Shown here: piece by piece, positions 1-8,992 of the stretch
Position numbering within the stretch: the stretch's first letter is position 1
Layout of the letters: every line of letters begins with the position of its first letter
From: Limnohabitans sp. WS1
GTDB lineage: Bacteria; Pseudomonadota; Gammaproteobacteria; Burkholderiales; Burkholderiaceae_C
Length of the DNA: 64,000 bases
Assembly: GCF_003063265.1 (NCBI RefSeq)
Contig: NZ_NERU01000013.1
Coordinates: 62,001 to 126,000 of the forward strand
Direction: 5' to 3'
Notes under the pieces: generated by a model
Told to the model about the DNA's origin: nothing
Database searches by the model: none
The model's input: only the letters and a program-made list of their open reading frames with translations
Position numbers and translations under genes: made by a program

Positions 1-2344
1 GCGCCTGCAACAGTCGATAGGCGATCAGCCGCAACACATGCCGGTTCTCCAGCGCCATCTCGGCCAGGTTCGACAAGATGCGCAAAGCCAAGTCTTGCTG
101 GCCACGCTCGAAGAACAGCTCGGCTGCATCCAGGAAGAAGGCCGTGCTGTTGGTGTACCCGGGGCGTTCGTCCAGATACACCGCGTACATCTGTTCGGCT
201 GTCGTCTCTCGCAGGCGGCGCGCATAAGGTGCGTCCGGGGTCCAGCGCTGCAGGGCAATCGACATGGCAGGGGTCTGCTGCGGTGGTGAACTCGTTGCAC
301 GCTCAGGGCGCGCGGTTGGTGCACCAAGCGCCGGCAGCGGTGCGGGCATGGCAACAGGTGCTGGCGGGAGGGGTCGCATCACCCCATTCGGCCTGGGGCG
401 CAGCGATTCAGCTGAGCGTTCTCGTTCGAGCGGCCGCTGGCGGACACTCTCTGCAACTGAATCGTCGGGCTCCTTGGTCTGCGGCGGGTCATCCTTGGGG
501 AACTCGCGCTCCCACCAGGCCTGTTTTGCGGCAAAGCGCTCCGCCACACGGTTGAGATGGGATTGGCGGTCTGCCTGTTCGCGTTGCTTGCGTCGAGACA
601 GCAGCCGTTGGTAAGCGTCAAGCAAGGAGGAAGGCGGTTCGATGCCGTGTTGGACATAGTCTTCCACCCGATCGAGGACAATCAGCGAGGTGCCGCGGGT
701 GACAAGGCCGAACCGCATGCCCAGCCTCCGCACGGCCTGGCTTTGCGTTTCGCCTTGTGCCTCCAAGTCAGCCAGTCGCAGCATGGCCCAGCGGTGGGCC
801 GCTATCGGCAGGCCGGTACTGTGTGTGGCCACGGGGGTGGGTAGATCGATGCTGCGCTGGCTCACTGTACCGTTGGGGGCCTGCACACGCAGTACGAGTC
901 GCGCGCCCGGTTCGCGCAACCGGCCAGCCACCACCAGCCGATCCTGTTGAGGCAGACGGCGCTCCACCACAACATCCTCAATGCCCACGCCATCGGCTGA
1001 CAGCAGTCGCGTGTGCTGGCGACGCAACAGTGCCACCGCCTCCAGTACAGCGGTGCGCATCAGGTCCACCAAGACACCGCCCGTGTGCTCGGCTGCCCGC
1101 CGCAATGCGTTAGCGTCGGCGCCAGGACCCGTGATAAAGGTGTACAGCGGTATCTTGGCGGCCGGCAGCCCACCGTCACCCCAGGTGCCCTGGCCGTCGC
1201 TGAACAACAACGCAAGATCGGCGCCCGAGGGCACGGTCATGCGGTCCAGCCGCGTGGCGCCGTCCTGCGGTAAGGAGCGCAGGCGATCTCGCAGATCCTG
1301 CCAGCGACCCTTAACGACGTTAAAGCGCCGCAGAGGTTCGGGCGCATCGCGCACCACCAGCAGATCGACCACGACATTGCCCAAAGCAGCAAAGAACGCA
1401 TCAAGCAGCGCCAGCTCACGACCCTGGTCGCGCTGGGCTGCTGAAGCAGATGCATCCCAAAGCAAGGCGACGCGCCCTGGGACAGACCGCTGGCGTGTTT
1501 GCAGGGCAAGCGGGACCTCGGCATAGAAGTATGTGTTGTCTTGCAGTGACTGCGTGATCACCTCGGGCGCTTCGGTGCCCAGCGGCACCGCAACGCGCAG
1601 GCCTGCAGTGCCGGTGTAATTGCTGCGCACCAGGCGCACCAGCCAGGTGCCCCGCTCATTTACCAAGGGCAGTACCTGGCCGGCGAATAGGGCCTGAGGA
1701 ACGGTACCGGATGCACTCCGAGGCATGCGTACCGTCACCTCGAGTTCCTGCACGCTCATGCCGAGCTGCAATGGGAGCTGCAGCAGTGCGCTCTGTTGGA
1801 CCCCGGTGTGCTGTCTCACAAGGGTTTCGGTGATCTCCAGCACGACCCGCCGCAGTCCGCGGGCAGGCAGCGGATAGATCCGCAGACGGTAACTGTTGGT
1901 TCCGGTGGATTCTAGGAGCGCCGGATCGATGCGTGTGCGGGTCACGTCTTCGAACACCTGTCGTCCCTTGGCCTTCTCCACCGGAACAGCAGGTCGCAGT
2001 TCGCCATCGACTTCAAGCGCAAAGCCAGTGACCACCTGGCCATCCTGCAAAGGGAACTGCAATGCACCTTCCAGGTCCTGCCTGTTCGGATTGAAGACCT
2101 GCAACTCGATACGCGTGCGGGCCGCCAGCCCGACGACCTCAGTGTGGATCTGCACCTGAGCCAGCTCCAGCGGGATTTGCGCGTAGGGAGCAAGCAGCAA
2201 TGGCAGGACCTGTCTTCCCCTCTGAGGTGAGCCAGATTCCGCAAATACGGCAAGAGGACCGACCGTCAAAAGGGCCGCGCCAGCTTGCAACAGGTGGCGG
2301 CGCTGGCGCTGTTGCGCCGACAAAAAGAGGTGAAAGTGGGACAT
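1..2344 (-). CDS. VIT-domain (inter-alpha-trypsin-type) protein, C-terminus beyond window
   Basis: I read an uninterrupted minus-strand frame of about 781 codons from an ATG at 2344 to the left edge; no stop lies inside the window. The N-terminus has an arginine pair followed by a hydrophobic stretch (QRRHLLQAG..LLTVGPLAVFA), a Tat-like or Sec export signal. Residues roughly 50-190 look like a VIT domain (VFEDVTRTRIDPALLE, YRLRIYPLPARGLRRV). A vWA-like part follows (RVALLWDASASAA, then LALLFSDGQGTWGDG), in which the canonical metal-site DxSxS is changed to DASAS. After about residue 560 come a charged Pro/Arg-rich linker and a helical, TPR-like segment (AAELFFERGQQDLALRIL). Bacterial VIT/vWA proteins are usually exported or envelope proteins of unclear role. 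The domain reading is mine and not database-checked; that the frame is coding is fairly certain. Confidence 0.75.
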   Translation of the reverse strand, partial: MSHFHLFLSAQQRQRRHLLQAGAALLTVGPLAVFAESGSPQRGRQVLPLLLAPYAQIPLELAQVQIHTEVVGLAARTRIELQVFNPNRQDLEGALQFPLQDGQVVTGFALEVDGELRPAVPVEKAKGRQVFEDVTRTRIDPALLESTGTNSYRLRIYPLPARGLRRVVLEITETLVRQHTGVQQSALLQLPLQLGMSVQELEVTVRMPRSASGTVPQALFAGQVLPLVNERGTWLVRLVRSNYTGTAGLRVAVPLGTEAPEVITQSLQDNTYFYAEVPLALQTRQRSVPGRVALLWDASASAAQRDQGRELALLDAFFAALGNVVVDLLVVRDAPEPLRRFNVVKGRWQDLRDRLRSLPQDGATRLDRMTVPSGADLALLFSDGQGTWGDGGLPAAKIPLYTFITGPGADANALRRAAEHTGGVLVDLMRTAVLEAVALLRRQHTRLLSADGVGIEDVVVERRLPQQDRLVVAGRLREPGARLVLRVQAPNGTVSQRSIDLPTPVATHSTGLPIAAHRWAMLRLADLEAQGETQSQAVRRLGMRFGLVTRGTSLIVLDRVEDYVQHGIEPPSSLLDAYQRLLSRRKQREQADRQSHLNRVAERFAAKQAWWEREFPKDDPPQTKEPDDSVAESVRQRPLERERSAESLRPRPNGVMRPLPPAPVAMPAPLPALGAPTARPERATSSPPQQTPAMSIALQRWTPDAPYARRLRETTAEQMYAVYLDERPGYTNSTAFFLDAAELFFERGQQDLALRILSNLAEMALENRHVLRLIAYRLLQA

Positions 2345-2517
2345 GCGCAAATTGATCGAGTAGTAAGTGCTATTGAGATGTGTTCGAAAAAACTTAACCA
2401 CTCCAGGGGTCAGCTGACGCCCAAGCAGCTTAGTGGGACACGGCGCATTTCCCCATGAGATGCGATGGTCATGGTGAACTTCGATCACCCACTAATAGCC
2501 GGGTCTCCAGCACCCGG

Positions 2518-2592
<75 letters not shown>

Positions 2593-2796
2593 ACAGCAGC
2601 ACATGCAAGCCGCTCTTGAAGTTTTCTTCTTCGCGCCCACAACTCTTCACGTTTCAACAGTTCCATCGAGCTCGCCTCATATAAGGAACGTCTACACAAG
2701 GACTGCGACGGCGAGAGCTGATGCGCGATGATGCAAATGGCGGCAACCGCAGCGCGATTTTGGCCATTGGAAAGCCCTTTTGCGGCCATGTGCAGA

Positions 2797-3022
2797 CTAC
2801 TTGGGCCACTGCCAGCGCACGCCTTCCCGCGCCTCACTCAAAAGTGATTGGCTGAGCATCCACAGAAAAGAGAGCGCTAAGAGCGCATGCAGCTGCATCG
2901 TGATGTTGGCCAAGCCGCGGTAGCGTATCTTCAATTGCCCGAACTCGCGCATCCTGAAACAGAACAAGTGCTCTACCTTGGCTCGGACACATCTTTTAGC
3001 TTTTTTGATCAGTCAGCCGTAT
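2797..3022 (-). pseudogene. IS5-family transposase C-terminal remnant
   Basis: Reading the minus strand from about 3022 to a TAG at 2797-2799 gives a fragment with RAKVEHLFCF, FGQLKIRYRGL, QLHALLALSFLWM and a short tail. This matches the conserved end of IS5-group DDE transposases (RxxVEHxFxxxKxxFG..K.RYRGL..N..Q...L.AL.NLWM). The glutamate of VEH would be the last residue of the catalytic triad. The first two thirds of the transposase are absent, and I see no terminal inverted repeats. It abuts the stop codon of the small secreted protein, so the insertion probably decayed against that gene. Confidence 0.75.
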
Positions 3023-3301
3023 TTACTGCTTAGATACAGTGCTTCGATGGTCGTTGTTCTGTGCACGATTGGGAGTTGCCTTTTCGCCAACTCGAGCAGC
3101 GTCTTTAGCCTGCTCTCTCTGCTGCGAGTTATGGTTGATACGGTAACTAGGGCTATTTTTCATCAAATAATCGTGATTATTCTTGTTGGCTTGCGCAGAA
3201 CCGCAGGCCGGCTGGTTAGCACCCCCACATGAGGTCTGGGCCTGAGCTCCAAAGCTAATTACTCCCAATGCAAACGTGCCGATAACTATGACGTGCTTCA
3301 T
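3023..3301 (-). CDS. Small secreted protein, function unknown
   Basis: The 92-residue product starts with a clear Sec signal peptide (MKHVIVIGTFALGVISFGAQA, cleavage likely after AQA) and continues as a short hydrophilic, Asn/Gln/Lys-rich chain with two cysteines (TSCGGANQPACGSA) that could form one disulfide. An AGGA ribosome-binding site lies at 3309-3312, well placed before the ATG. I do not recognise a family. It is probably periplasmic or released. The IS5 remnant begins directly at its 3' end, so the C-terminus could have been altered by that insertion. Confidence 0.6.
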   Translation of the reverse strand: MKHVIVIGTFALGVISFGAQAQTSCGGANQPACGSAQANKNNHDYLMKNSPSYRINHNSQQREQAKDAARVGEKATPNRAQNNDHRSTVSKQ

Positions 3302-3506
3302 AGGTTTTCCTCATTTTAAAAAATTAAAAATCCAGTCCTTTTTGCCCAATATCCTTTGGTAAAGACCGGAGCCACAACCCCTCAGCTGCGTAATAAGTAT
3401 GGCGAGCCGCGTCGCTGGCCGCCTCCCATGTCTATGTGAGTCAGCATCGCGCAGACTCTAGAAATCTGTGAAAATTGTTAAGAACTTCGCAAAATGAATT
3501 TGGTCT

Positions 3507-4223
3507 ATGCCGTTGTCTGAAACGCAAGCCCCGATCACCGTTGTGCTCGTCGAAGACGATCGGCGGACACTGACGCATCTGCTGGCAGCGATCGATGCCG
3601 AGCCGCGCCTGCGCATTGCGGCTGCGTTCGAGCGCGGCAACCCGGCGCGCGCCTGGATCGAGACGAACGTCTTCGACGTGCTGCTCACCGACATCGGCTT
3701 GCCCGACGGGTCAGGCATCGACGTCATCCGCGCTTGCGTCGTGGCGCAACCGCACGCTGACATCATGGTCGTGAGCATGTTTGGCGACGAACAAATCGTG
3801 CTCAATTCGATCGAGGCCGGCGCGACCGGCTACATCCTGAAGGACGCCGACGGCTTTGACATCGCCCGCTCGATCCTTGATCTGCGCGCGGGCGGCGCGC
3901 CGATGAGTCCGCTCATCGCCCGGCGGCTCATCTCGCGAGTTAGAGACGGGGCGGCCGCGCCGCAGCGTGAGCCTGGTTCACTGGGGTCACTGTGTTCACG
4001 ATCCATGCGGATGCCCGAACTCACCCGACGTGAGTCCGAGACGTTGAACCTGATCTCGCGCGGTTACACCTATAAGGAGATTGCGGCGCTGATGGGCGTG
4101 TCGGTCTCGACGGTACAGACATACATCAAGAGCATTTACAGCAAGTTGAGCGTGAACTCGCGTGGCGAAGCCGTCTTCGAGTCCCGAGCTCTCGGGCTGT
4201 TGGACCGGGCGCGGCGCGATTGA
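3507..4223 (+). CDS. NarL/LuxR-family response regulator
   Basis: The 238-residue protein has a receiver domain at residues 10-125 and a LuxR-type helix-turn-helix at about 171-230. Receiver residues are all present: acidic cluster E16-D18, phospho-acceptor D62 in LLTDIGLPDG, S90 in VVSMFG and K112 in YILKDADG. The HTH reads LTRRESETLNLISRGYTYKEIA and ends TYIKSIYSKL. It is followed by a histidine kinase whose start codon overlaps this stop, so the two form a cognate pair and kinase H440 should phosphorylate D62. The regulated genes are not evident from the sequence. The linker at 145-168 is longer than in NarL. Confidence 0.9.
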   Translation: MPLSETQAPITVVLVEDDRRTLTHLLAAIDAEPRLRIAAAFERGNPARAWIETNVFDVLLTDIGLPDGSGIDVIRACVVAQPHADIMVVSMFGDEQIVLNSIEAGATGYILKDADGFDIARSILDLRAGGAPMSPLIARRLISRVRDGAAAPQREPGSLGSLCSRSMRMPELTRRESETLNLISRGYTYKEIAALMGVSVSTVQTYIKSIYSKLSVNSRGEAVFESRALGLLDRARRD

Positions 4224-6115
4224 ATTGCTTGCGCGTCAGCCCGAGCGCGATAGCGCACTTCGCTCGATGCCTGAGCCTGCTGATCGGGTTGGGGTTGGGG
4301 CTGGCCACCGGCTCCGTACAGGCCCTCACGACGCTTGATCGGGCGGCTGCGGTTCTTAGTGTCGACGGCGCACCGCCAAGGCATACCGAGATTGATTTGC
4401 CCTTTCACTGGGATGCCGTTCACGGCGGGTCGACCGGCAGCGCCCGTTTCACTTTCGAGGTCCGGGCTACAACGATCGGCGTCGACCATGCGCTGCTGCT
4501 TCCGCGGGTGGGGAACAGCTTTCGCATCCGTTTCAACGGCCAGTTGATCGCGCAGCGCGGCAGCGCCAGCAATGCCTATGACGACTACTCCAAGCGCCCA
4601 CACCTTGCGCAAATCCCGGCTGCGTTGGTCGCGCCAGGCAATCGCCTCGAAATCGAGATCGAGGCACAAAGCGTACGCAAGGCCGGACTGAGCCGTTTGC
4701 TGTTCGGCACAGCGACTGAAGTCATGCCCATCTACGCTTCCCAGCACGACTGGCGCGTGACGGGTTCACTGGTCGTGGTGGTGATCAGCTTGATCCTGGG
4801 TTCAATCGCTTTGCTGCTGTGGATCCGTCAGCGCGACGTTCTTTATCTGATTTATGCGAGCGCCGAATTGCTCTGGGGGCTGGCGATGGGCGATATGCTG
4901 ATCGAGAGACCGTTTCTGCCATGGCCGTGGTGGGGCGTCATCACCTACTCGGCGCAGGCGGCGGCAGGCATGCTGATCTGCAAGTTTGCACTGATTGTGG
5001 TTCAGCGCAACCGAGGGGCCCTTCGCTCCGCAATCAATCTGGTGCTGCTCCTGTGCGCCCCGATGCTGGCGCTGGCGTTGATTGGCGGCTGGCCAGTTTT
5101 TGAGTTGCTCGTGCTGCTGCCGTCACAACTGATCGGGCTCGGCGTGGCCGTCTTAGTGGTTCGGGTTGGCCTTGCCAGCGCCGAACTCGAGGAGCGCGTG
5201 CTGGCATTCGGCATGCTGGCCCTTGGGGTGGTGCTTGTGCGTGACATATTCGTCCTCGTCATCCGACCCTACATGAACCTGTTCGGCCCGTGGGCGAACC
5301 ACTATGGCGAAATTGCCTGGACACGCTACGCTTGGGTGATTTTCGGTATCACGCTGGCCTGGCTGATTGCCGAGCGAATGCGCCGCTTGACCCGCAAGGC
5401 CCAAGCCATGAACCGCACACTCGCCCAAAGTCTTGCTGAGCAACGGGCACAATTGGAGTTGGTTTTCGAGCGTGGTGTAGATGCGAAGCGCCATCAGGCC
5501 CGGATCGAGGAGCGGCAACGCCTGACGCGCGACCTTCATGATGGCGTAGGCAACCAGTTGCTCGGTGCCTTGGCGCTGGCCGGGGACCAAGGCCTCTCGC
5601 GCGACACGCTGACCAAGCATTTGCGTGATGTGCTGGATCACCTCAAACTCACAGTCGACGCGATGCATGACACCGAGGGCGACATAGCCTCGCTGCTTGG
5701 CGCGCTGCGCTATCGCCTCGACCCGCGTCTGAGGGCGGCCGGCATCGACCTGACTTGGGCGGTCAAGCATTTGGAGGCCATTGAGGGTTGGACAATTGAC
5801 GGTTCACGCGACCTGCAGATGATCCTGTTCGAGGCATTCTCCAATCTCATGGCCCACGCCGGCGCGACGCAGGCTTCGCTAAGGGCCTGGCACGCAACCG
5901 ATACACACAGCGTGTGCATCGTGCTTGCCGACAACGGATCGGGATTCAAGCACGATCTTGACGTTACATCGGGCGGGCACGGCTTGGCCAACATGCGTGC
6001 CCGCGCAGCAAGGCTCGGCGCGGCACTCGTTATCAAGAGCACGCCCGCCGGCACCGTCATCAAGCTGAATGTGCCGATCAGCAGGCCGCCCACCATCCCG
6101 ACGACGCAACTTTGA
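4220..6115 (+). CDS. NarX-type membrane sensor histidine kinase
   Basis: The 631-residue protein starts at TTG 4220, sharing bases with the regulator's TGA (translational coupling); no in-frame ATG is available nearby. A signal peptide (about residues 1-35) is followed by a periplasmic beta-rich domain (40-175), as in 7TMR-DISM sensors. Then come about seven hydrophobic helices (180-385) and a coiled linker. The dimerisation box has ERQRLTRDLHDGVGNQLLG with phospho-acceptor H440 (HisKA_3 type). The ATPase domain has its N-box near N542, the G1 box DNGSGF at 571-576 and the G2 box GHGLAN at 586-591. The family phosphorylates NarL-like partners, here the upstream regulator. The ligand cannot be predicted. 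Codon use looks richer in GCG/CGC than in nearby genes, possibly marking transfer of the pair. Confidence 0.88.
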   Translation: MNCLRVSPSAIAHFARCLSLLIGLGLGLATGSVQALTTLDRAAAVLSVDGAPPRHTEIDLPFHWDAVHGGSTGSARFTFEVRATTIGVDHALLLPRVGNSFRIRFNGQLIAQRGSASNAYDDYSKRPHLAQIPAALVAPGNRLEIEIEAQSVRKAGLSRLLFGTATEVMPIYASQHDWRVTGSLVVVVISLILGSIALLLWIRQRDVLYLIYASAELLWGLAMGDMLIERPFLPWPWWGVITYSAQAAAGMLICKFALIVVQRNRGALRSAINLVLLLCAPMLALALIGGWPVFELLVLLPSQLIGLGVAVLVVRVGLASAELEERVLAFGMLALGVVLVRDIFVLVIRPYMNLFGPWANHYGEIAWTRYAWVIFGITLAWLIAERMRRLTRKAQAMNRTLAQSLAEQRAQLELVFERGVDAKRHQARIEERQRLTRDLHDGVGNQLLGALALAGDQGLSRDTLTKHLRDVLDHLKLTVDAMHDTEGDIASLLGALRYRLDPRLRAAGIDLTWAVKHLEAIEGWTIDGSRDLQMILFEAFSNLMAHAGATQASLRAWHATDTHSVCIVLADNGSGFKHDLDVTSGGHGLANMRARAARLGAALVIKSTPAGTVIKLNVPISRPPTIPTTQL

Positions 6116-6507
6116 CTTCCCGGGCCGCCGCGATGTCCTTTCACCGGTTTCCGTGATTCGCGCAGGGTGCGCGTCCAGCGAATCCGTCTTGACCAGCCGC
6201 ACTCGGCTCATTTGGACAGCAGCCGTGCACCGTTGCAGGACACGCTTTCTTGAGAGAAGCTTCGTGCTTGCACTGTCGTGCTTCACTACACTGCGACAGC
6301 AACACGTCCAACAAGCCCCACGACAGCGGATCTACCTGACGGGGCTGGCTTGGATTGCTGATCGACCGGATCAGCGCACGCAGTGCTTGCGTTCACAGTG
6401 CACGCAGCACCTGCCAGCACATACCTTTCTTAAAGAAAGCAGCGTCATGAAACTTGACGCTTGCGTTATCGGGTTTCACGACAAGACCAGACAGCGTGCA
6501 TACGACT
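6116..6507. other. Intergenic stretch without recognisable gene
   Basis: No frame here resembles a protein family. There are two loosely similar blocks (about 6223-6330 and 6400-6490). Each contains a short hairpin around CTTTCTT (perfect 7-base arms in the second, near 6426-6440) and GTGCACxxxGCA-like motifs. The meaning is unknown. Confidence 0.4.
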
Positions 6508-6645
6508 TCAAGTCCGCTTGCCCTGCAGCAATTCAATGTTCATCTCGGCCATCAAGTTGCCGTCGTAGAAACGCTCAATCATCTCCACACTTGTCCGGGG
6601 GTTTCGGACCCATGTCAGCAGGTCAATCTTGCCGCCGTACAAGTG
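6508..6645 (-). pseudogene. Possible tyrosine recombinase (integrase) C-terminal remnant
   Basis: Minus-strand translation ending at 6508 reads KIDLLTWVRNPRTSVEMIERF followed by YDGNLMAEMNIELLQG and a stop. This resembles the end of phage-type integrases, where TSxxMIExxY carries the nucleophilic tyrosine. Only about 45 residues show this resemblance; upstream the frame becomes Pro-rich and unlike integrases. I treat it as a relic of a mobile element, consistent with the nearby IS5 relic and the duplicated TIGR02450 segment. The resemblance is short, so this is tentative. Confidence 0.4.
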
Positions 6646-6682
6646 AGTTGGCTGGGGCGGTGGCTCGGGCATTGCAAAGCAA

Positions 6683-6922
6683 TCCTTTTCAGCGTCGTCG
6701 CCTGAACCTCTCGACCCCAAAAAACTGCTGCTGAGCAAATGTACCGCCGCAAAACCTGTGGCCAAGCAAAAGCACTTTCTGGTCAACCGGGTGATTCAGC
6801 CCGAATTGCCCACCGCCCCTGTTGAGTTGGTGCCAATAGAGGCGGTGTTTTCCAAGGCGGTGCAGGTCATTGCCTGGCGTGAACCACAAGACGACAGCGT
6901 GTGGCGGAAGGAGTCGGTTTGA
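6683..6922 (+). pseudogene. Decayed copy of TIGR02450 Trp-rich protein
   Basis: The frame ending at TGA 6920-6922 translates to LDPKKLLLSKCTAAKPVAKQ, then KHFLVNRVIQPELP and VWRKESV. It matches the intact gene at 12282-12503 over nearly its full length. It lacks an in-frame ATG at the expected place. Family-conserved residues are lost: KWTAV is KCTAA, WRDLQD is WREPQD and the terminal GWV is ESV. This is a degenerate duplicate rather than a working gene. Confidence 0.65.
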
Positions 6923-7032
6923 TGGGCGCTGGTTTCAAGTGAAGGTGCCGCTTAAACGGACATCTGCCCCTGACCCCACAACGACACACTGCCCAGTTGT
7001 ATCATCCGGCTTTAATGTCCAAAATCACAAAA

Positions 7033-7500
7033 ATGAAAAAATCAATAGTCGCGTTGGCACTCCTGAGCATCGGCACACTGACTTGGGCGCAAGAAGTGGG
7101 GCGTGTGATTTCCTCCGTGCAGGTCATCCAGCAAGTCTCTGTCCCACGCCAAGTTTGCACCCAAGAACAAGTGGCTGTGCAGCAGAACAAAAGTGGTGCT
7201 GGTGCGGCCATGGGTGCCATTGCTGGCGGCGTGCTGGGCAATCAAATCGGCGGTGGAAGTGGCAAGGCCGCAGCGACAGCACTGGGCATTTTTGGTGGTG
7301 CCATTTTGGGCAACAACATAGAAGGCGCACCCACTCCGCAGACACAAACGGTGCAAAACTGCACCTATCAAAACGTCTTTGAAAATCGTGTGACGGGCTA
7401 CAACGTCACCTACGAATTCAACGGCAAGCAATACAACGTGCAGCTGCCGCGTGACCCTGGCCCGACGATCAAGCTCAACGTCACGCCTGCCCCTTATTGA
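7033..7500 (+). CDS. Glycine-zipper 2TM domain envelope protein
   Basis: From ATG 7033 the 155-residue product has a Sec signal peptide (MKKSIVALALLSIGTLTWAQ). A glycine-zipper 2TM module follows at about residues 55-95 (GAGAAMGAIAGGVLGNQIGG, then GIFGGAILGNNIEG), as in SlyB and Rickettsia 17 kDa antigen proteins. Two cysteines flank the module (VCTQEQ, NCTYQN). The C-terminus (YNVTYEFNGKQYNVQLPRDPG) is a conserved beta-rich tail common in Burkholderiales homologues. There is no lipobox, so it is probably periplasmic or outer-membrane associated with a structural role. An upstream in-frame ATG at 7015 is possible, but the signal peptide favours 7033. No strong ribosome-binding site is visible. 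Confidence 0.8.
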   Translation: MKKSIVALALLSIGTLTWAQEVGRVISSVQVIQQVSVPRQVCTQEQVAVQQNKSGAGAAMGAIAGGVLGNQIGGGSGKAAATALGIFGGAILGNNIEGAPTPQTQTVQNCTYQNVFENRVTGYNVTYEFNGKQYNVQLPRDPGPTIKLNVTPAPY

Positions 7501-7584
7501 TTCAAAGTTCAAAATTTTGTGAATTCACATCAAGCCCAAGGTGTGCAGCCCTGGCCTTGAGTCAATCACTCATTTTGAGAGTTG

Positions 7585-7609
7585 ATCACAGCCGCAGCGA
7601 AGCTGTGAT
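7585..7609. terminator. Hairpin downstream of glycine-zipper gene
   Basis: Perfect 8-base arms ATCACAGC / GCTGTGAT enclose a 9-base loop, about 85 bases past the stop codon. No T-run follows, so termination is uncertain. The rest of 7501-7835 holds no supported gene. Confidence 0.35.
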
Positions 7610-7835
7610 TCCCAGGTGGAGCAGGCGATCAGTTTGACGCAGGGGCGAAAAACGGCTCACCATGCGCCCCCCACATGCTTGCAGAAAGAATGCTGTAACC
7701 CGCTTAAACTATCTTGAACGAGGCGACAAAAGACGTGGTGTTGGTCACTCTGTGACGATTGAGAAACACCGTTTTTTTGAACCCTTTGATACGCATGATG
7801 CGCGAGCTGCCACTCAGCCATGGGGACGGTCAAAG

Positions 7836-8408
7836 ATGAGCCCAGTGCCAGAAAGATTTGACCGAATGAATGCCCTGCTCATCATCGTTTTTTCTCTCAT
7901 TTACCCCATCACGCACATTGCCAACGGATGGATTTTTGAGTTTGCCGAGGTGTCTCCCCACATCAGCCTCATTTATTTGCCGGCTTTTGTGAGATTGGCC
8001 AATGTGTTGGTCTTGGGGCCACTCAAGGGCACGTTGGCCACCTTCATGGGCGGCTTGCTTTTGGCACAGACATACGATGCGGCTTTTTTGGTCAGCTCAC
8101 TCAATATTTGCTGCTCAGCCAGTGGGCCTTTGATTTCTCTGTGTATTTTTAAAATGTACTCACGAAGAAATGTTCACTTAACGTCCATCAAAGACTTGGG
8201 CGTATTAACTCTGATGTATGCCTTGAGCAATGCGGTCTTGCATCACTTGGTTTGGTCGGTGGTTGACCCTTCCAAATTGAGCGAACCCATCCAAGTGGTG
8301 TGGATGGTTTTGGGTGATATTTTTGGGGCCTTGCTGGGTGCCTACCTCATGAAATGGTGCATCTTGAAATATCGGCAAGTCCAAGTCTCCAGGAACTTGC
8401 AAGACTGA
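7836..8408 (+). CDS. Small integral membrane protein (module 1), MASE-like
   Basis: About 190 residues with five or six hydrophobic helices (NALLIIVFSLIYPI, ISLIYLPAFVRLANVLVLGP, LATFMGGLLLA, then VLTLMYALSNAVLHHLVW and GDIFGALLGAYLM). The motif ISLIYLPA recurs as ISLIFLPA in the protein at 15223-15789, and both end with a GD-containing helix before a short cytoplasmic tail, so they are paralogues. They resemble the N-terminal membrane sensor domains (MASE group) of signalling proteins, but no output domain is attached. A winged-helix regulator lies convergently just downstream, as in module 2. The start could also be ATG 7866; neither has a strong ribosome-binding site. Function is unknown. 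Confidence 0.65.
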   Translation: MSPVPERFDRMNALLIIVFSLIYPITHIANGWIFEFAEVSPHISLIYLPAFVRLANVLVLGPLKGTLATFMGGLLLAQTYDAAFLVSSLNICCSASGPLISLCIFKMYSRRNVHLTSIKDLGVLTLMYALSNAVLHHLVWSVVDPSKLSEPIQVVWMVLGDIFGALLGAYLMKWCILKYRQVQVSRNLQD

Positions 8409-8462
8409 GCCTTGAGTTCAAAAACACCTGTCCTTTACACGCTGATGCCATCCCCCTTCAAT

Positions 8463-8843
8463 TCAAGATGACTTGTGACTGAGCAAGGGGCCCGCTTGTG
8501 CAGTCGACATATTGCTGTCGAGCCATTCAACGTAGGCCAAACCTTTTTCTGAGGGCTCTAAATATTTGGTCCGTTTATCACCGCCTTGGTAGCGGGTGAG
8601 GATCAAATCTTTGGCAATCAAGCGCTTGAGCCGTTTGTGCAAAGTGGCGGGTGAGCCCAGCAGCTCCTGCCCAATGGCCATTCGAACCGTCAAGGGATGG
8701 CCTTTGGACCAGTGCACCAAAACCGAATCAAAAAGCGCCTTTTCATTGGCAGCCAATTCATTCAATCCAGGCAAAGCCTCGATGGTGTTGATCAGTTGTA
8801 AAAACCTGAGATAGGCACTGGTCAATGGTGAGGGGTGATTCAT
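8463..8843 (-). CDS. Small winged-helix (MarR-like) regulator, module 1
   Basis: A 126-residue protein of mostly helical character. Its recognition segment is GQELLGSPATLHKRLKRLIA, followed by a wing (YQGGDKRTKYLEPSEKG). It is clearly related to the product encoded at 15816-16184, which shares ATLHKRL and GDKRTK, and more distantly to 16190-16552. I chose ATG 8843 because the upstream extension has no protein character. It lies convergent with the membrane protein of module 1. The family binds DNA as a dimer; the target is unknown, but the membrane neighbour or the surface protein are obvious candidates. Confidence 0.72.
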   Translation of the reverse strand: MNHPSPLTSAYLRFLQLINTIEALPGLNELAANEKALFDSVLVHWSKGHPLTVRMAIGQELLGSPATLHKRLKRLIAKDLILTRYQGGDKRTKYLEPSEKGLAYVEWLDSNMSTAQAGPLLSHKSS

Positions 8844-8992
8844 AGTGTTGACATTGTAGGCACAGCTATTCAAGGCACCTGTCACAAAAGACGAGGGCTT
8901 ATGCGTTTATTCTTTGTTTTTGCGCATGCAAGATAGACACGGTATCGGCAGATGCATGAGAAAAAAATCAACAACAGGCAGTGCCTCTTCGT

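Noticed and set aside
5153-5770. 205-codon minus-strand frame inside the kinase gene
   Set aside because: The plus-strand kinase has all catalytic motifs; this is its shadow.
6116-6507. Integron attC-like sites
   Set aside because: The paired GTTRRRY/RYYYAAC core sites of attC could not be found, and no IntI or cassette structure is present.
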